A stretch of DNA of 64,000 nucleotides, taken from contig OZ024826.1 of the NCBI GenBank assembly GCA_964016985.1, positions 1,789,552 to 1,853,551 of the forward strand. The letters run 5' to 3'. The translations under genes and the position numbers were made by a program. This document shows, piece after piece, positions 25,622 to 32,889 of this stretch. Position 1 is the stretch's first letter, and each line of letters starts with the position of its first letter. The DNA is from Anodontia alba. Taxonomy: Eukaryota > Mollusca > Bivalvia > Lucinida > Lucinidae. Under the pieces are notes generated by a model. The model had not been told where the DNA came from, ran no database searches, and worked only from the letters and a program-made list of their open reading frames with translations.

Positions 25622-28600
25622 CGCAAACAAAACCAGACCACCGCAGCGAGGACCCGCGACAGACACCTCAGACACCGGCAGCCAGAGCCAAAGAAAGCTA
25701 CGAACCACGCAGGGAGGGCCTGAAGAAAGAAATAATATCAGGAATCAGTCCTCTAATGATTGATTTGTATCAGTACCTTCATAGAGTCTGAGAGACGGCC
25801 TACCGTCGTGAAATTAAAGAGGAAAGCCTAGCTTTTAACATGATTATTACCAAAGAGGAAAGCATGGCTATCACCATGTTGACTACCAAAGAGGGAAACA
25901 CAGCTATTACCATGATGAATACCAAAGGAGAAAGCATAGCTGTCTTCATGATGATTGTCAAAGAGCAAAACATAGCTATCACTATGCCACCTACCAAAGA
26001 GGAAAGCATAGCTATCACCATGCCAACTACCAAAGAGGAAAGCATAGATATCACCCTGATGAATACTAAAGAGGAAAGCATACCTATCACCACGATGGAT
26101 ACAAAAAAAAGGAAATCATAAATGTCACCATAATAAATGCCGTAGTGTTTGGTATCCTTTTGATAAATACCAAATACTGCGATATCATGTATAACGTTAG
26201 TGACAATATTATTATAATGACCATTCCTCGTAAAAAATAGTACAGGGACATTTTGTTAAGAATAAGTCACATGTAAATAATTAAATTATTTCAATGACTC
26301 TTCAAATTGTAGCCCCTCATTTTCATGCAAAGACAGTTAAATATCTTTAAATATATTCTTTACTTACTTTCTTACTAGCCAATATCAAAATATAATTGTA
26401 TGAATATGTTTTGCTATTTTGTAGATTTAACAGATATGAACAGACCGAAATCTGATGGTGCCAATAGCTTTGGATTACATATTGGGTTACATCCAACACG
26501 TGGTAAGGCAGTTAATCAAAATACGAATTTCATTTACTCATGCAAACATTAAAACATTTATTTATTTATTTTCATGTATTTATATTCAAATAGATTATAA
26601 AATATATGGTTCTTGAGAGCAATGAACACGCCCACAAGCTAAGGTCAAAAGTAATTAGTTTTGTTCAGAAAGCTAGGCACCTCAGCTGAGGTACCAAGCT
26701 TTTTAAACAAGAAAAGGTAAGAGAAAAGTCCAGGGAGTGCCACAATCACAACAGCCCTTCCCAGACCCCAAGAGGAAGAGGAAACCGACAAATCCAAACA
26801 AGCACAAACCGAACAAACGTATGAAAAGCATTAAGATTAGCTCTCTCTTCCCCAAGCGAGGTAATCGCAATACTAAAATGACTGAAAAACACAAGAAAAA
26901 ATGACACACGGAAAGACATACAACAAATCGCCTCGTAGAATAAACCACAAGGCAACAAAGAGGACTAACATCGGGACCACCGCCTTAGAACGGTCAGTAG
27001 AGCAAACCACCGGGGGGTTTAAAGCACTTTTACAGCTAGCTAACTTCACCCTGGGTCCCGATGCTACTCTTAATACAGAAACACATAAAAATTCGGTTCG
27101 CATAAAGGCTTCCAACTCAGTCAATGATCAAAGCGAAAACATAAAAATCAAATTAATCACTATAATAAACAAAGACGAGTACTCATGGCTAATTCAACTG
27201 TATGCCAGAGTAAATGAAAACCAATAGTTGAACCACGGCGGGCCAAGCCAAAGACATATCGTCAAGCCCAGACCCACTGGTTAAAGTTTTACGAAGAGAC
27301 CGTCACTGAGTCTGAGGCCCGAACCGCCGTCGTGCAATTAAAGAGTGAAGCATAGCCATCAACAATGATTGGGTTGACAACTAGGCATGCAGTCTGCCGC
27401 ATAATATCCAGGCTATAGCCGATTCTTTTATAACAGTTAATAAGTTTTCTGAATTACTCCGAAAAGTTAGATTTACCTACAATTTTTCTAAATCTGTGCA
27501 CTAAGTCACCGTAAAATTCTGGTTCCGATATACTTTGTTGCAGAAGTGTTTTCAGACTGACGCTATATTTTTCTAACAAGGCACTGTGTCTGCGATAAAA
27601 TTTCGAAGACGCCTTACGAAGTTTTAAATAATGATAGCCCTGCCTAAGAAGTTTGGCAGTAAGGGCTTTATTACGGTAGTTAAAGTCATTAAGATATGAA
27701 GAAGCTCTGGCGAATCTAATAAGCTGAAATATGTATACCCCATATGAGGTACGCCAGGGGACATCGCCATCCAGAAAAGGGAAATTGACTATATCAAAAT
27801 CAAAATCGTCCCGTTTATCATAAAATTTGGTGGAAACTGTACCATTAGATATACATAGATTCAAATCCAAAAAAAAGGTGCCTCGGTATCGGAAGAATTT
27901 GCACTATTTAATTGGAGTTCTGTAGGGTACTAACTACTTTTGACCAATTAGGTCTCACCAGTGATCTCAAATAAATATTCAAAAAAGAACATTTATGGGT
28001 TATAATTTTAGTGTTTTAATGTCCCATCAACAATGTTTTAATATTTAGGGACATGATAATTAGCTATTTGTACAATCATAAAAAGGAGTATAATAGAACA
28101 GCCACAGATCATGTAACAACTCCGCCCTAAACGTATTCAAAAGCACGAGTGGGCTCTAAAGCTTACGCAAAGTAATATGCTCAGTTTTCCTGACATGCAT
28201 TTTGACTCTTTTTCCATGTCAAGGGGAATGCATACACTTTCAGGGAATCAACCATGTCAAAATTGATTGACCCCTTTTAAAAAGGGATGTATTCTATCAG
28301 GAAGCAAATTCTTTCCTTTTAGAATAAACCTCTTTTCAGAAGGGGATTGGTGTGCAAGAAAGAGGACCGAACCATAACAATTCAATCTATTCCCTTCAAG
28401 GAGAATTTCTGGGAAGGCAAGTTTGGATGGACATTATTTTCGTCTTTCTTCTGAAAAGATGTGTACTCTAAGAAGAACTAATTTGCAAATACTTTTCTTT
28501 TAAAACAAACACCTTTTCAGCGATACCTCCGACATCGAAGCCTCGTTTATGCGTTTAAATTTATAGGTATCGACTGTTATCTCTACTACAGCATTCCAAT

Positions 28601-29089
28601 TATTGCGTTTTCAGCGCGAGCGAATACCTTTCCTAGTGCATTCACTATTCATTGAACGCAATGGGTTTTATCACACGCGGTTCGCTGAAGATCAGTCACT
28701 TTATCACGATTGTTTATCACACAGTTAAACGGAAATATAAGAAATATGTTTGTTTGTGTTGAGGTTTTACGGCCCAGTCAACCCAATGGGGTCATGTCGA
28801 GCGCGGTCAGTTTACCTAACCACACGTTTACTGGGCAGACTTAGTCCTCTATGCGGTTCACCAGTATTGTGCACATTCTTTCGCCAGAAACTGACAACTG
28901 CCCTTCTTGAATCAGCGGAAGGGAGAGAATGACCGTAGAAAATATTTCATGATCAATCTCCACGAAAGAATGTTGCCGACCTCGGTGGGGGTTGAACCCG
29001 CGACCTCCTGGTCTCCAGTCGGACGGCATAAGAAATATGTTTTTGCAATTTGTTGACTCATGAACGCATATGGTTACGTGTCGGACTAC

Positions 29090-29132
<43 letters not shown>

Positions 29133-30331
29133 ACGCCCTGCTTTCATTTTACGGCGCGATCAAAGGAACCAAAATTTATTGATGTAATTATCGGTAATAA
29201 ATGATTTATTTAGCGGCCAGTGTCAGCGATACGCATGCCTGAGGTGTATAAACAGCTCCGGCCACACTTCGTATCAAACAATGCAATCATTAAACTAACA
29301 CTGGTTTGATTGAAATAATCATCTTTAGAGCATTAAAATAAGGGAATGAGGAATCAAAAACAATGTACCTGTTTGATCTTTAATTCAGAATAGAATAGAA
29401 TAGAATAAATTTTATTTCAAAGTTCCAGTAGGCGTTCAAGCACATGAAGATATAATACAAACATAAACGATGGCATATGATATATTCAATAAACATACAA
29501 AAGCGTTTTCTGTCATTACCTGAAATAAAACCTGCTTCACTTATACAAAATTAAATACATTGTGGATATAATTAACATTATGTGGAGAAAATTAACATTA
29601 GAACTGTAGGTTGTTACCAAACCCAGCTGCACTAGCCGTATCTTGCCAAATTTATCTTTAGAAATCCCATACTACAGGGATCGTGTGGCGGGCCAATGTT
29701 CAGACAGTACGTTCCTGCATTCTTTCTTCCTTATGCAAGATACAGTTTGAACAGAAATGGTCAAAATCCGCCGTTCCAAATGCAGTACTACCAATAGTTA
29801 CCTAACTGTACATAAAAATAATAATAGCAATAATATTCAGCTTTTGTTTTCAAATAATAAACGGGTATTTCACAGTCTAAGGACATAGACTGACTGGCAA
29901 ATGATATGGCCTGTCTACACCAACATGCCACCATTTGAGTCCATATACTCAACGCTGCATGCTGCATATATATGCTCAGTTTACTTATAGTATTTACATA
30001 TGTATTTATCAGTTCTGTAAATTTAAACATATTTGATCTGTTCCAAAAATATCAGGGTATATATTATTTTCTTAATTGTGAGTACATTGAACATTCGATG
30101 ACAAAATGATACTCATCTTCTACAGTATGACGAAAAAAATTCATTTTCGTTCATCTACTGCTATTCTATTTGGGTTTGCCCTTGCCCACCTGCCTGCTTC
30201 TATTTTCAATCGATGAGTGTTTTTTGTTTTTTTTCCCTGTACAAAAAAAAAAATCATGTCGTTTCCATGGCCTACCATATTTAATTATTATATATCAAAG
30301 AATATGTAGGCGGCCTTTTATGTATAAATCT

Positions 30332-30411
<80 letters not shown>

Positions 30412-30798
30412 AAATGTGGGTAAAAATCCAGGTGGGTAAAATGTTCGTGTGGTAAATGTTTTACATTTGATTGCAACACAGGACCAGAATTCTGAAAAAA
30501 AAATAAATAAAATAAAAAAAAATAAATAAATAAATAAATCTCGAAAAAAAACTTGACTGAGATATCCGCGAAATGCTTTAAAACGCATATAGAGTTTCCG
30601 GAATTGCAAACTTTCCGCGGGGGATATGCCCCACCTCCCCTCCTACGAGAGAAGGGAAACCCCTATTGTCCTCTCTCCCACATTTCCCCTCGGCATTCAT
30701 GAGCATAGCCGCACCAGATTTTTAAAGCCCGCAACGGCCCTCCGTGCAACGTTTACCGATGCGTTCATGAGTCAACTGAACTGCAAAACAACTGAACT

Positions 30799-30835
<37 letters not shown>

Positions 30836-31185
30836 TATATATTTTTACTTTTTAATATCTGATTTCGACGTCGCCGCAACTTCAAAACGTTGTAGCAGCG
30901 TCGAAATAGGGGAGCGCTGTCGACTCATGTGTATCCGCTGGAGATATTCTGATTGCAGATCACTCTGACAGTAACATACGTTCATCATCTTCTCCTATCA
31001 AGACACAATACTCCCTGATGTATTCTGGAAAGATGCTTCATACCATCTCAGCCCTGGAGATTAAGGATAGTAAACACCGTGATAATGCTACAAGCTGGCT
31101 CAGTCAGAGTAAAGACAGTGGCGTTGGTGATGATATTCCTCCAGGTTGGCAATCTAAGATAATATTTCTTTACCGTAAAATATGA
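12589..31185 (+). CDS. Unrecognised single-pass membrane protein: TM and cytoplasmic exons
   Basis: Five exons join in frame: 12589-12696, 14951-15045, 21330-21458, 26425-26502 and 30959-31185. All four introns are GT-AG with matching phases (2,1,1,1). Together they encode about 211 residues: one transmembrane helix and a hydrophilic tail rich in Ser, Thr, Asp and Lys. The first exon begins in phase 2, so the extracellular exons lie upstream, outside the window or unrecognised. I know no family for this tail. It contains YSLM, a possible Yxx-phi sorting motif, and no kinase or death domain. The last exon either ends at TGA 31183-31185 or splices at a weak GTTGGC donor at 31145. Introns are filled with PAL copies, SINEs and retroelement fragments. 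Phase agreement across five exons is the main support. Confidence 0.7.
12736..13021. mobile_element. PAL element, copy 8
   Basis: Full length. It begins 39 nt after the donor of the TM exon, inside the intron. 13022-13690 beyond it has no recognised feature except a tRNA-like B-box phrase. Confidence 0.85.
13690..13775. repeat. GC-core hairpin repeat, near-perfect
   Basis: GCGAAGACTCAGATCAGACTG, CGCATCCGCGCAG, and TCTGATCTGAGTCTTTGC pair along ~35 bp. Confidence 0.75.
14488..14555. repeat. Short hairpin repeat (AAACAGTGTAGACCCAGATC family)
   Basis: CAGATCAGACGCC-ACAGAAC-ACGGCGCCTAATCAGG with flanking ACAGTACAGACC / TCTGCACTGTTTG. Relatives: 21145, 22564, 22914, 23915, 36896, 50466, 50681, 51264, 56538, 56735, 58042, 58407, 59262, 61098, 61358. 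Confidence 0.7.
14829..15000 (+). repeat. Tandem triplication of a 3' splice site and exon start
   Basis: The unit CTCTTTACAG-TGTAAAACG-TCTTCAG-ATATCA occurs three times, with candidate AG ends at 14845 (AAAG variant), 14901 and 14950. Spacings are 56 and 49 nt, the difference being the T-run. Only the third acceptor keeps the downstream exon open. The second shifts the frame and stops at TAG 15023-15025. The first is in frame but meets TAA inside the second copy. Confidence 0.75.
14951..15045 (+). CDS. Juxtamembrane cytoplasmic exon
   Basis: Acceptor CTCTTTACAG (ends 14950), donor TCAGGTACGT (GT at 15046). It joins the TM exon through a split Cys codon and reads [20 protein letters not shown] followed by [11 protein letters not shown]. 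The basic KR..RR cluster directly after the helix fits the positive-inside rule. It enters in phase 2 and leaves in phase 1. The acceptor and first ~20 nt are also present twice upstream (see the repeat at 14829). Confidence 0.7.
15158..15439. mobile_element. PAL element, copy 9
   Basis: Full length. It has an extra GTATT in one core arm (TTGTATTGTGGGTATTCG). Confidence 0.85.
15570..15664. mobile_element. PAL solo half B (copy 10)
   Basis: Only the AAATATCAGAATTTTTCATC ... GGCATGTTTTCGTAATG half is present, without core or half A. It shows that halves can be lost separately. 15440-15569 and 15665-16410 hold only a T-run (15846-15874) and no gene. Confidence 0.75.
16411..16755. mobile_element. 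pogo/Tigger-like MITE, degenerate
   Basis: Ends GTGAATCCTCGTTTCAACG and TCGTTGTATCGAGGGTCGG are inverted. The central hairpin GAATTGCCCCCCGGAGGCGATTC belongs to the same core family as 9005. Confidence 0.7.
17009..17211. mobile_element. PAL element, copy 11, core arm deleted
   Basis: Half A and both termini are present, but the core stops after AACCGCCTCGACAAG. The second arm and part of half B are missing. Confidence 0.75.
17450..17820. repeat. GC-core hairpin repeat split by an AACGTCG hairpin
   Basis: The outer repeat runs 17500-17570 and 17700-17820. At 17579-17673 a palindrome (ACAACGTCGCAACAACGTCG, then CTGCAACGTC-ACGACGTTGCAG and complement) interrupts it, bounded by CCCAGCAAACAC and GTGTTAGCTTGG. 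Confidence 0.7.
18010..18245 (+). mobile_element. tRNA-SINE, degenerate, head missing
   Basis: It starts at the body (TTTGATCATGAAATAATTTT), continues through CGCTGATTCAAGAAGGGCAGC and ends near the GTTGACTAGGTTGTCAAAC tail. The tRNA-like head is absent, consistent with 5' truncation. Confidence 0.7.
18540..18622. repeat. T/G low-complexity tract
   Basis: Runs of T broken by single G (GTTTTGTTTTTTTGTTTTG...). No coding meaning. 18246-18539 shows nothing recognisable. Confidence 0.9.
18756..18807. repeat. Perfect ~22-bp stem hairpin with 4-nt loop
   Basis: CATTTGAATTGCCTCGACAC followed by ATGTCGAT and the exact complement GTGTCGAGGCAATTCAAATG. The stem contains GAATTGCCTCG, related to the GAAYCGCCTCG core of PAL and Tigger-like elements. 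Confidence 0.8.
19031..19309. mobile_element. PAL element, copy 12
   Basis: Full length, half A first, core loop CTCGTTGAGG. Confidence 0.85.
19320..20015. other. No gene recognised; possible coding relic
   Basis: A short plus-strand reading around 19720-19850 ([20 protein letters not shown] then [15 protein letters not shown]) has protein-like composition but is bounded by stops. It matches nothing I know. Confidence 0.3.
20018..20562. mobile_element. Foldback MITE (GTTCAAAGCTAACG family) interrupted by a SINE
   Basis: The left half 20018-20230 and right half 20530-20562 match the MITE at 1138 (CAGTTGTTTAAAGCATCG..., ...CGACATCGTTAGCTTTGAAC). The SINE sits between them, so it inserted later. 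Confidence 0.75.
20231..20529 (+). mobile_element. tRNA-derived SINE nested in a MITE
   Basis: The body and tail are as at 8155. The head is altered (CGGTACCTCAGCTGGATGCG). It keeps the B box GGTTCAACCCC. The flanking duplication is not clear because the host MITE end is itself repetitive (AACGA motifs). Confidence 0.88.
20735..21022. mobile_element. PAL element, copy 13
   Basis: Full length. The core loop is expanded (CCTCACTGACTACTGAGGCGG). Confidence 0.85.
21110..21310. mobile_element. Small foldback element (TTAACCCTTGTCATGCTG termini)
   Basis: It contains AACAGTGTAGATCC...TGGCTTC-TGAAGAGGCCAACTG and ends CCAGCATGACAAGAGTTAA. Relatives at 51129-51361 (inverted) and 59231-59430. It ends 20 nt before the 21330 exon. 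Confidence 0.6.
21330..21458 (+). CDS. Cytoplasmic-tail exon
   Basis: Acceptor TCTCTACAG (ends 21329), donor CCGGTATGTC (GT at 21459). In phase 1 it reads [20 protein letters not shown], then [20 protein letters not shown] and SDT. Length 129 nt, phase 1 on both sides, joined to its neighbours through split Asp codons. It is proline- and Ser/Thr-rich with no recognised domain. It lies just beyond a small foldback element (21110-21310). Confidence 0.68.
21520..21700. repeat. GC-core hairpin repeat, degenerate
   Basis: ACCAGCCTGTGCATTCGCGCATG and AACTCTGATCAGACTGCGC flank a poorly conserved centre. It directly follows the donor of the 21330 exon. Confidence 0.5.
21814..22047. mobile_element. 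Foldback MITE (CTCAACTCAGCTGAGCATG termini)
   Basis: Long TIRs (TTATAAAACTTTTTCGTGCTC, AACTCAGCTGAGCATGAAATT) and a TTTTCATATTTAT centre. A second copy lies at 32541-32775; a fragment lies at 47523-47590. 22048-22560 shows only a fragment of the repeat seen at position 1. Confidence 0.8.
22564..22995. repeat. Two short hairpin repeats (22564-22625, 22914-22995)
   Basis: 22564: ATAGGTCCAAATGAGATGGC-TCATTATGAG-CCGTCTCATCTGGATCTAT. 22914: ACAGTGTAGAACCAGATCAG-ACGCCGCAGAACGCGGCGT-CTGTTCTGGGTCTACACTGT. Both are nearly perfect stems. Confidence 0.75.
23402..23679. mobile_element. PAL element, copy 14
   Basis: Full length, half B first. Some decay in the core (TTTTGGGTACTC, AAACGTCTC). Confidence 0.83.
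23680..25047. other. No gene recognised
   Basis: It holds one short hairpin repeat (23915-23985) and a small palindrome (CTGATTGTAGGAACTGATACAATCAG, 24512-24541). Otherwise it is unique AT-rich sequence, presumably intronic. Confidence 0.5.
25048..25295. mobile_element. PAL element, copy 15
   Basis: Half A is shortened (the GTATACCCCTG segment is missing), so ~248 bp. It may be flanked by ATAA (25044-25047 and 25296-25299). Confidence 0.83.
25440..26113 (-). pseudogene. Retroelement ORF 3' end with in-frame 36-bp minisatellite
   Basis: Read on the minus strand, 26113-25818 is about eight 36-bp units translating to [16 protein letters not shown] repeats. Without a break in frame it continues as [13 protein letters not shown] and ends at TAG (about 25757). 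This matches the C-terminal end of the reverse-transcriptase fragment at 27289 ([24 protein letters not shown]). The element's tail continues to about 25440 and includes (CA)n and A-run microsatellites (25560-25620). Because the unit is a multiple of three, other frames on both strands are open too; they are not genes. Confidence 0.65.
25818..26113. repeat. 36-bp minisatellite, ~8 units
   Basis: Plus-strand unit: ACCAAAGAGGAAAGCATAGC followed by TATCACCATGATGAAT, with 5-20% divergence between units. Confidence 0.88.
26425..26502 (+). CDS. Cytoplasmic-tail exon (78 nt)
   Basis: Acceptor ATTTTGTAG (ends 26424), donor CGTGGTAAGG (GT at 26503). In phase 1 it reads [20 protein letters not shown] followed by LHPTR. 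Phase 1 on both sides means it could be skipped without a frameshift, and it is symmetrical with the exons either side. No family is recognised. Confidence 0.62.
26690..27935 (-). pseudogene. 5'-truncated retroelement: RT C-terminal region plus 3' UTR
   Basis: Minus-strand translation from 27935 reads [19 protein letters not shown], then after a frameshift in a T/A run [60 protein letters not shown] and further to [18 protein letters not shown]. After an in-frame TAA (27456-27454) it continues [20 protein letters not shown] to [10 protein letters not shown], with its own stop at 27291-27289. FLDLN...[11 protein letters not shown] and the YGVY.QL.RFAR motif are typical of the C-terminal part of Penelope-like/related reverse transcriptases; this class assignment is from memory. 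The catalytic palm is missing. 26690-27230 looks like 3' UTR, a piece of which recurs at 38455-38660. Confidence 0.65.
27940..28735. other. No gene; repeat fragment at 28240-28530
   Basis: 28240-28530 carries the CTTTCCTTTTAGAATAAAC / CTTTTCAGAAGGGGATTGG phrases of the repeat at position 1, twice. The rest is unassigned. Confidence 0.5.
28752..29027 (-). mobile_element. tRNA-SINE, 5'-truncated, with 15-bp TSD
   Basis: Minus-strand copy lacking the first ~25 nt of the tRNA head (it starts at GCCGTCCGACTGGAG). Exact duplication ATAAGAAATATGTTT at 28737-28751 and 29028-29042. Truncation plus TSD is the signature of LINE-driven insertion. Confidence 0.92.
29092..29131. repeat. (TG)n microsatellite
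   Basis: About 20 TG units. Confidence 0.97.
29386..30160 (-). pseudogene. LINE 3' end, 5'-truncated
   Basis: Minus-strand translation from about 30135 gives [19 protein letters not shown], stop, YIP, stop, [20 protein letters not shown] and [29 protein letters not shown] is the usual C-terminal segment of non-LTR reverse-transcriptase ORFs. A 3' UTR follows, ending in a (TATTC)n tail (29386-29410). Stops show it is dead. The exact clade is not determined. Confidence 0.7.
30225..30830. repeat. (TA)n at 30338-30407, A-rich tracts at 30497-30538 and 30800-30829
   Basis: Simple repeats; ORFs here are artefacts. 30840-30950 contains a short ATTTCGACG...CGTCGAAAT inverted pair (30863-30906). Confidence 0.93.
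30959..31185 (+). CDS. Probable terminal cytoplasmic exon
   Basis: Acceptor CTGATTGCAG (ends 30958). In phase 1 it reads [40 protein letters not shown] and [20 protein letters not shown], then [14 protein letters not shown] and TGA at 31183. A GT at 31145 (CCAGGTTGGC) would also work as a phase-1 donor but matches the consensus poorly, so a terminal exon is preferred. The Ser-rich patches and YSLM suit a signalling or trafficking tail, but this is an inference. A TA-flanked MITE begins 20 nt downstream, within the likely 3' UTR. Confidence 0.62.
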
Positions 31186-31205
31186 TCCAGTAAGAAATAT
31201 TTCAT

Positions 31206-31498
31206 ACAATCAATTATAGCACCACTTATTTATCACTAATAATCTCTCATGCCAACACTTCAATGTGGAAGACATAATATTTGTGAGGCAAAGTGCATTA
31301 TAATGCACTTTGCCTCACAAATATTATGTCTTCCATATTGAAGTGTTGGATAATGCACTTTGCCTCACAAATATTATATTGAAGTGTTGGATAATGCACT
31401 TTGCCTCACAAATATTATGTCTTCCATATTGAAGTGTTGGCATGAGATTGTTAATTGATAAGACATTATTAGTGATAAAATAAGTGGTGCTATAATTG
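31206..31498. mobile_element. TA-flanked MITE with a tandemly triplicated arm
   Basis: TIRs CAATCAATTATAGCACCACT / AGTGGTGCTATAATTGATTG, flanked by TA. The right arm segment ATAATGCACTTTGCCTCACA-AATATTATGTCTTCC-ATATTGAAGTGTTGG is repeated three times (31290-31440), the middle copy lacking ~10 nt. Confidence 0.82.
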
Positions 31499-31624
31499 AT
31501 TGTAGTGGTCACTTTTGACGCCGCTTTTAACTTCTTATACGCTCAGTTTAAATATTAGCAAATTGTACCAAAACAAAAGACATACTAAAGTAAAAAAGAA
31601 ATGCAGGGTAAAGATTTGTTCTGG

Positions 31625-32420
31625 TGTAGGGTCAGAGGATGCAGCGATGTGCTAATCATTTTGGGATGACTGTCCACTATTGAACGTTTCGGGGAGACAC
31701 GGCGTGTTGCCGTGCGATCGCGTTCTGGACGTTCACTTGTGACGTCGCGACATCAAAACAGGGCTATTCATCTCTTGCACTGACACAGTCGTCACCTAAT
31801 TGCCATCGAAACTGCCCTTACTACTTATTATCATCCAATTAACCCAGACACTGTGAGAAATCGACTGCGCGAGGCTGGTATTCGGGAACGTCGGTCGTAT
31901 GTCGGTCCGCCCCTGACTCAGGCACGACGCATGCGTAGTACGGCGTGGTTGATGGCACATGATTTTAGATTTTCGATGAGGCAGTGGTGATGGGTCCTTT
32001 TTACTGACGAGTCCCGTTTCGCCCTTTTCGCCTAGATGGTCGACGTCGCGTTAACCGACATCATGAGAACGCTTCGCCGACGTTTGTGTTGTCGAGAGGG
32101 ATACATTTAGAGGCGGGTCTACTATGGTCTAGGGAAGCATTTTCATGGTGTAAGATCACAGTTGATTGTCATAGCGGGCAACAACGTCAATTGATTTTAC
32201 AGCATGATAACGCCGGCCCCACGTAGCCAGCGTTTGTCATTACTTTCTGGCTAACCATTACATTATCCCACTTGACTAGTCCAGACTGATTGTCTCCGAT
32301 TGACGATTGAGCATTTGTGTGACGAACTGGACAGTAGGGCCGGAATACTTCACTATTCTCGCCCAGTTGAGAAATGCGTTGGTATAAGAATGAAACAACA
32401 ATCCAGTGAGACAGATCAAT
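31625..32420 (+). pseudogene. Tc1-like transposase relic
   Basis: Translation across frameshifts shows a helix-turn-helix remnant (RNRLREAGIRERRSYVGPPL), the catalytic motif FTDESRF (near 32000), QHDNAGP (near 32200) and IEHLCDELDSR (near 32305), the order expected for a DDE transposase of the Tc1 type. Several stops and frame changes disable it. TIRs were not found, so the element is probably truncated. Confidence 0.8.
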
Positions 32421-32540
32421 GTATTAAAGAATTCCATATAGAGAAGGATAAAGGGTGGGTGGGGGGATACTACTGATTAATGCAGGTGATTTCCATTTAC
32501 AGTTATGGGGGTACCATCCAATATGCTTCAATTACTGACC

Positions 32541-32775
32541 AGGCCCCGAAGTTATAAAACTTTTCTCATGCTCAACTCAGCTGAGCATGAAATTTTCTCT
32601 GCTATTAAATATGAAAATGATAGTTGGCATTTTCATATTTATTAGCAGAGAAATTTTCGTGCTCAGCAACGTTTATTGAGAAAGAATGGTTGCAGTTTTT
32701 AGTAATTAAAGAGTTATAAGCAGGACAAATTTCATGCTCAGCTGGGTTGAGCATGAAAAAAAAATATAACCTCAG
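32541..32775. mobile_element. Foldback MITE (CTCAACTCAGCTGAGCATG family), copy 2
   Basis: Same architecture as 21814: CAGGCCCCGAAGTTATAAAAC ... TATAACCTCAGGACCAGG. Confidence 0.8.
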
Positions 32776-32889
32776 GACCAGGTTGGTCATTTGTTCAATA
32801 GAGGCTTTGCTTTTAAAACATATGAAAATGTTTTAGATGCCTTTGACAATACTATTTAACACGGGCTGTAAACATTCAAATTGACTTCC

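Noticed and set aside
26703..27227. Hydrophobic ORFs and a 108-codon plus-strand ORF
   Set aside because: They lie in the untranslated end of the retroelement; part of the segment recurs non-coding at 38455.
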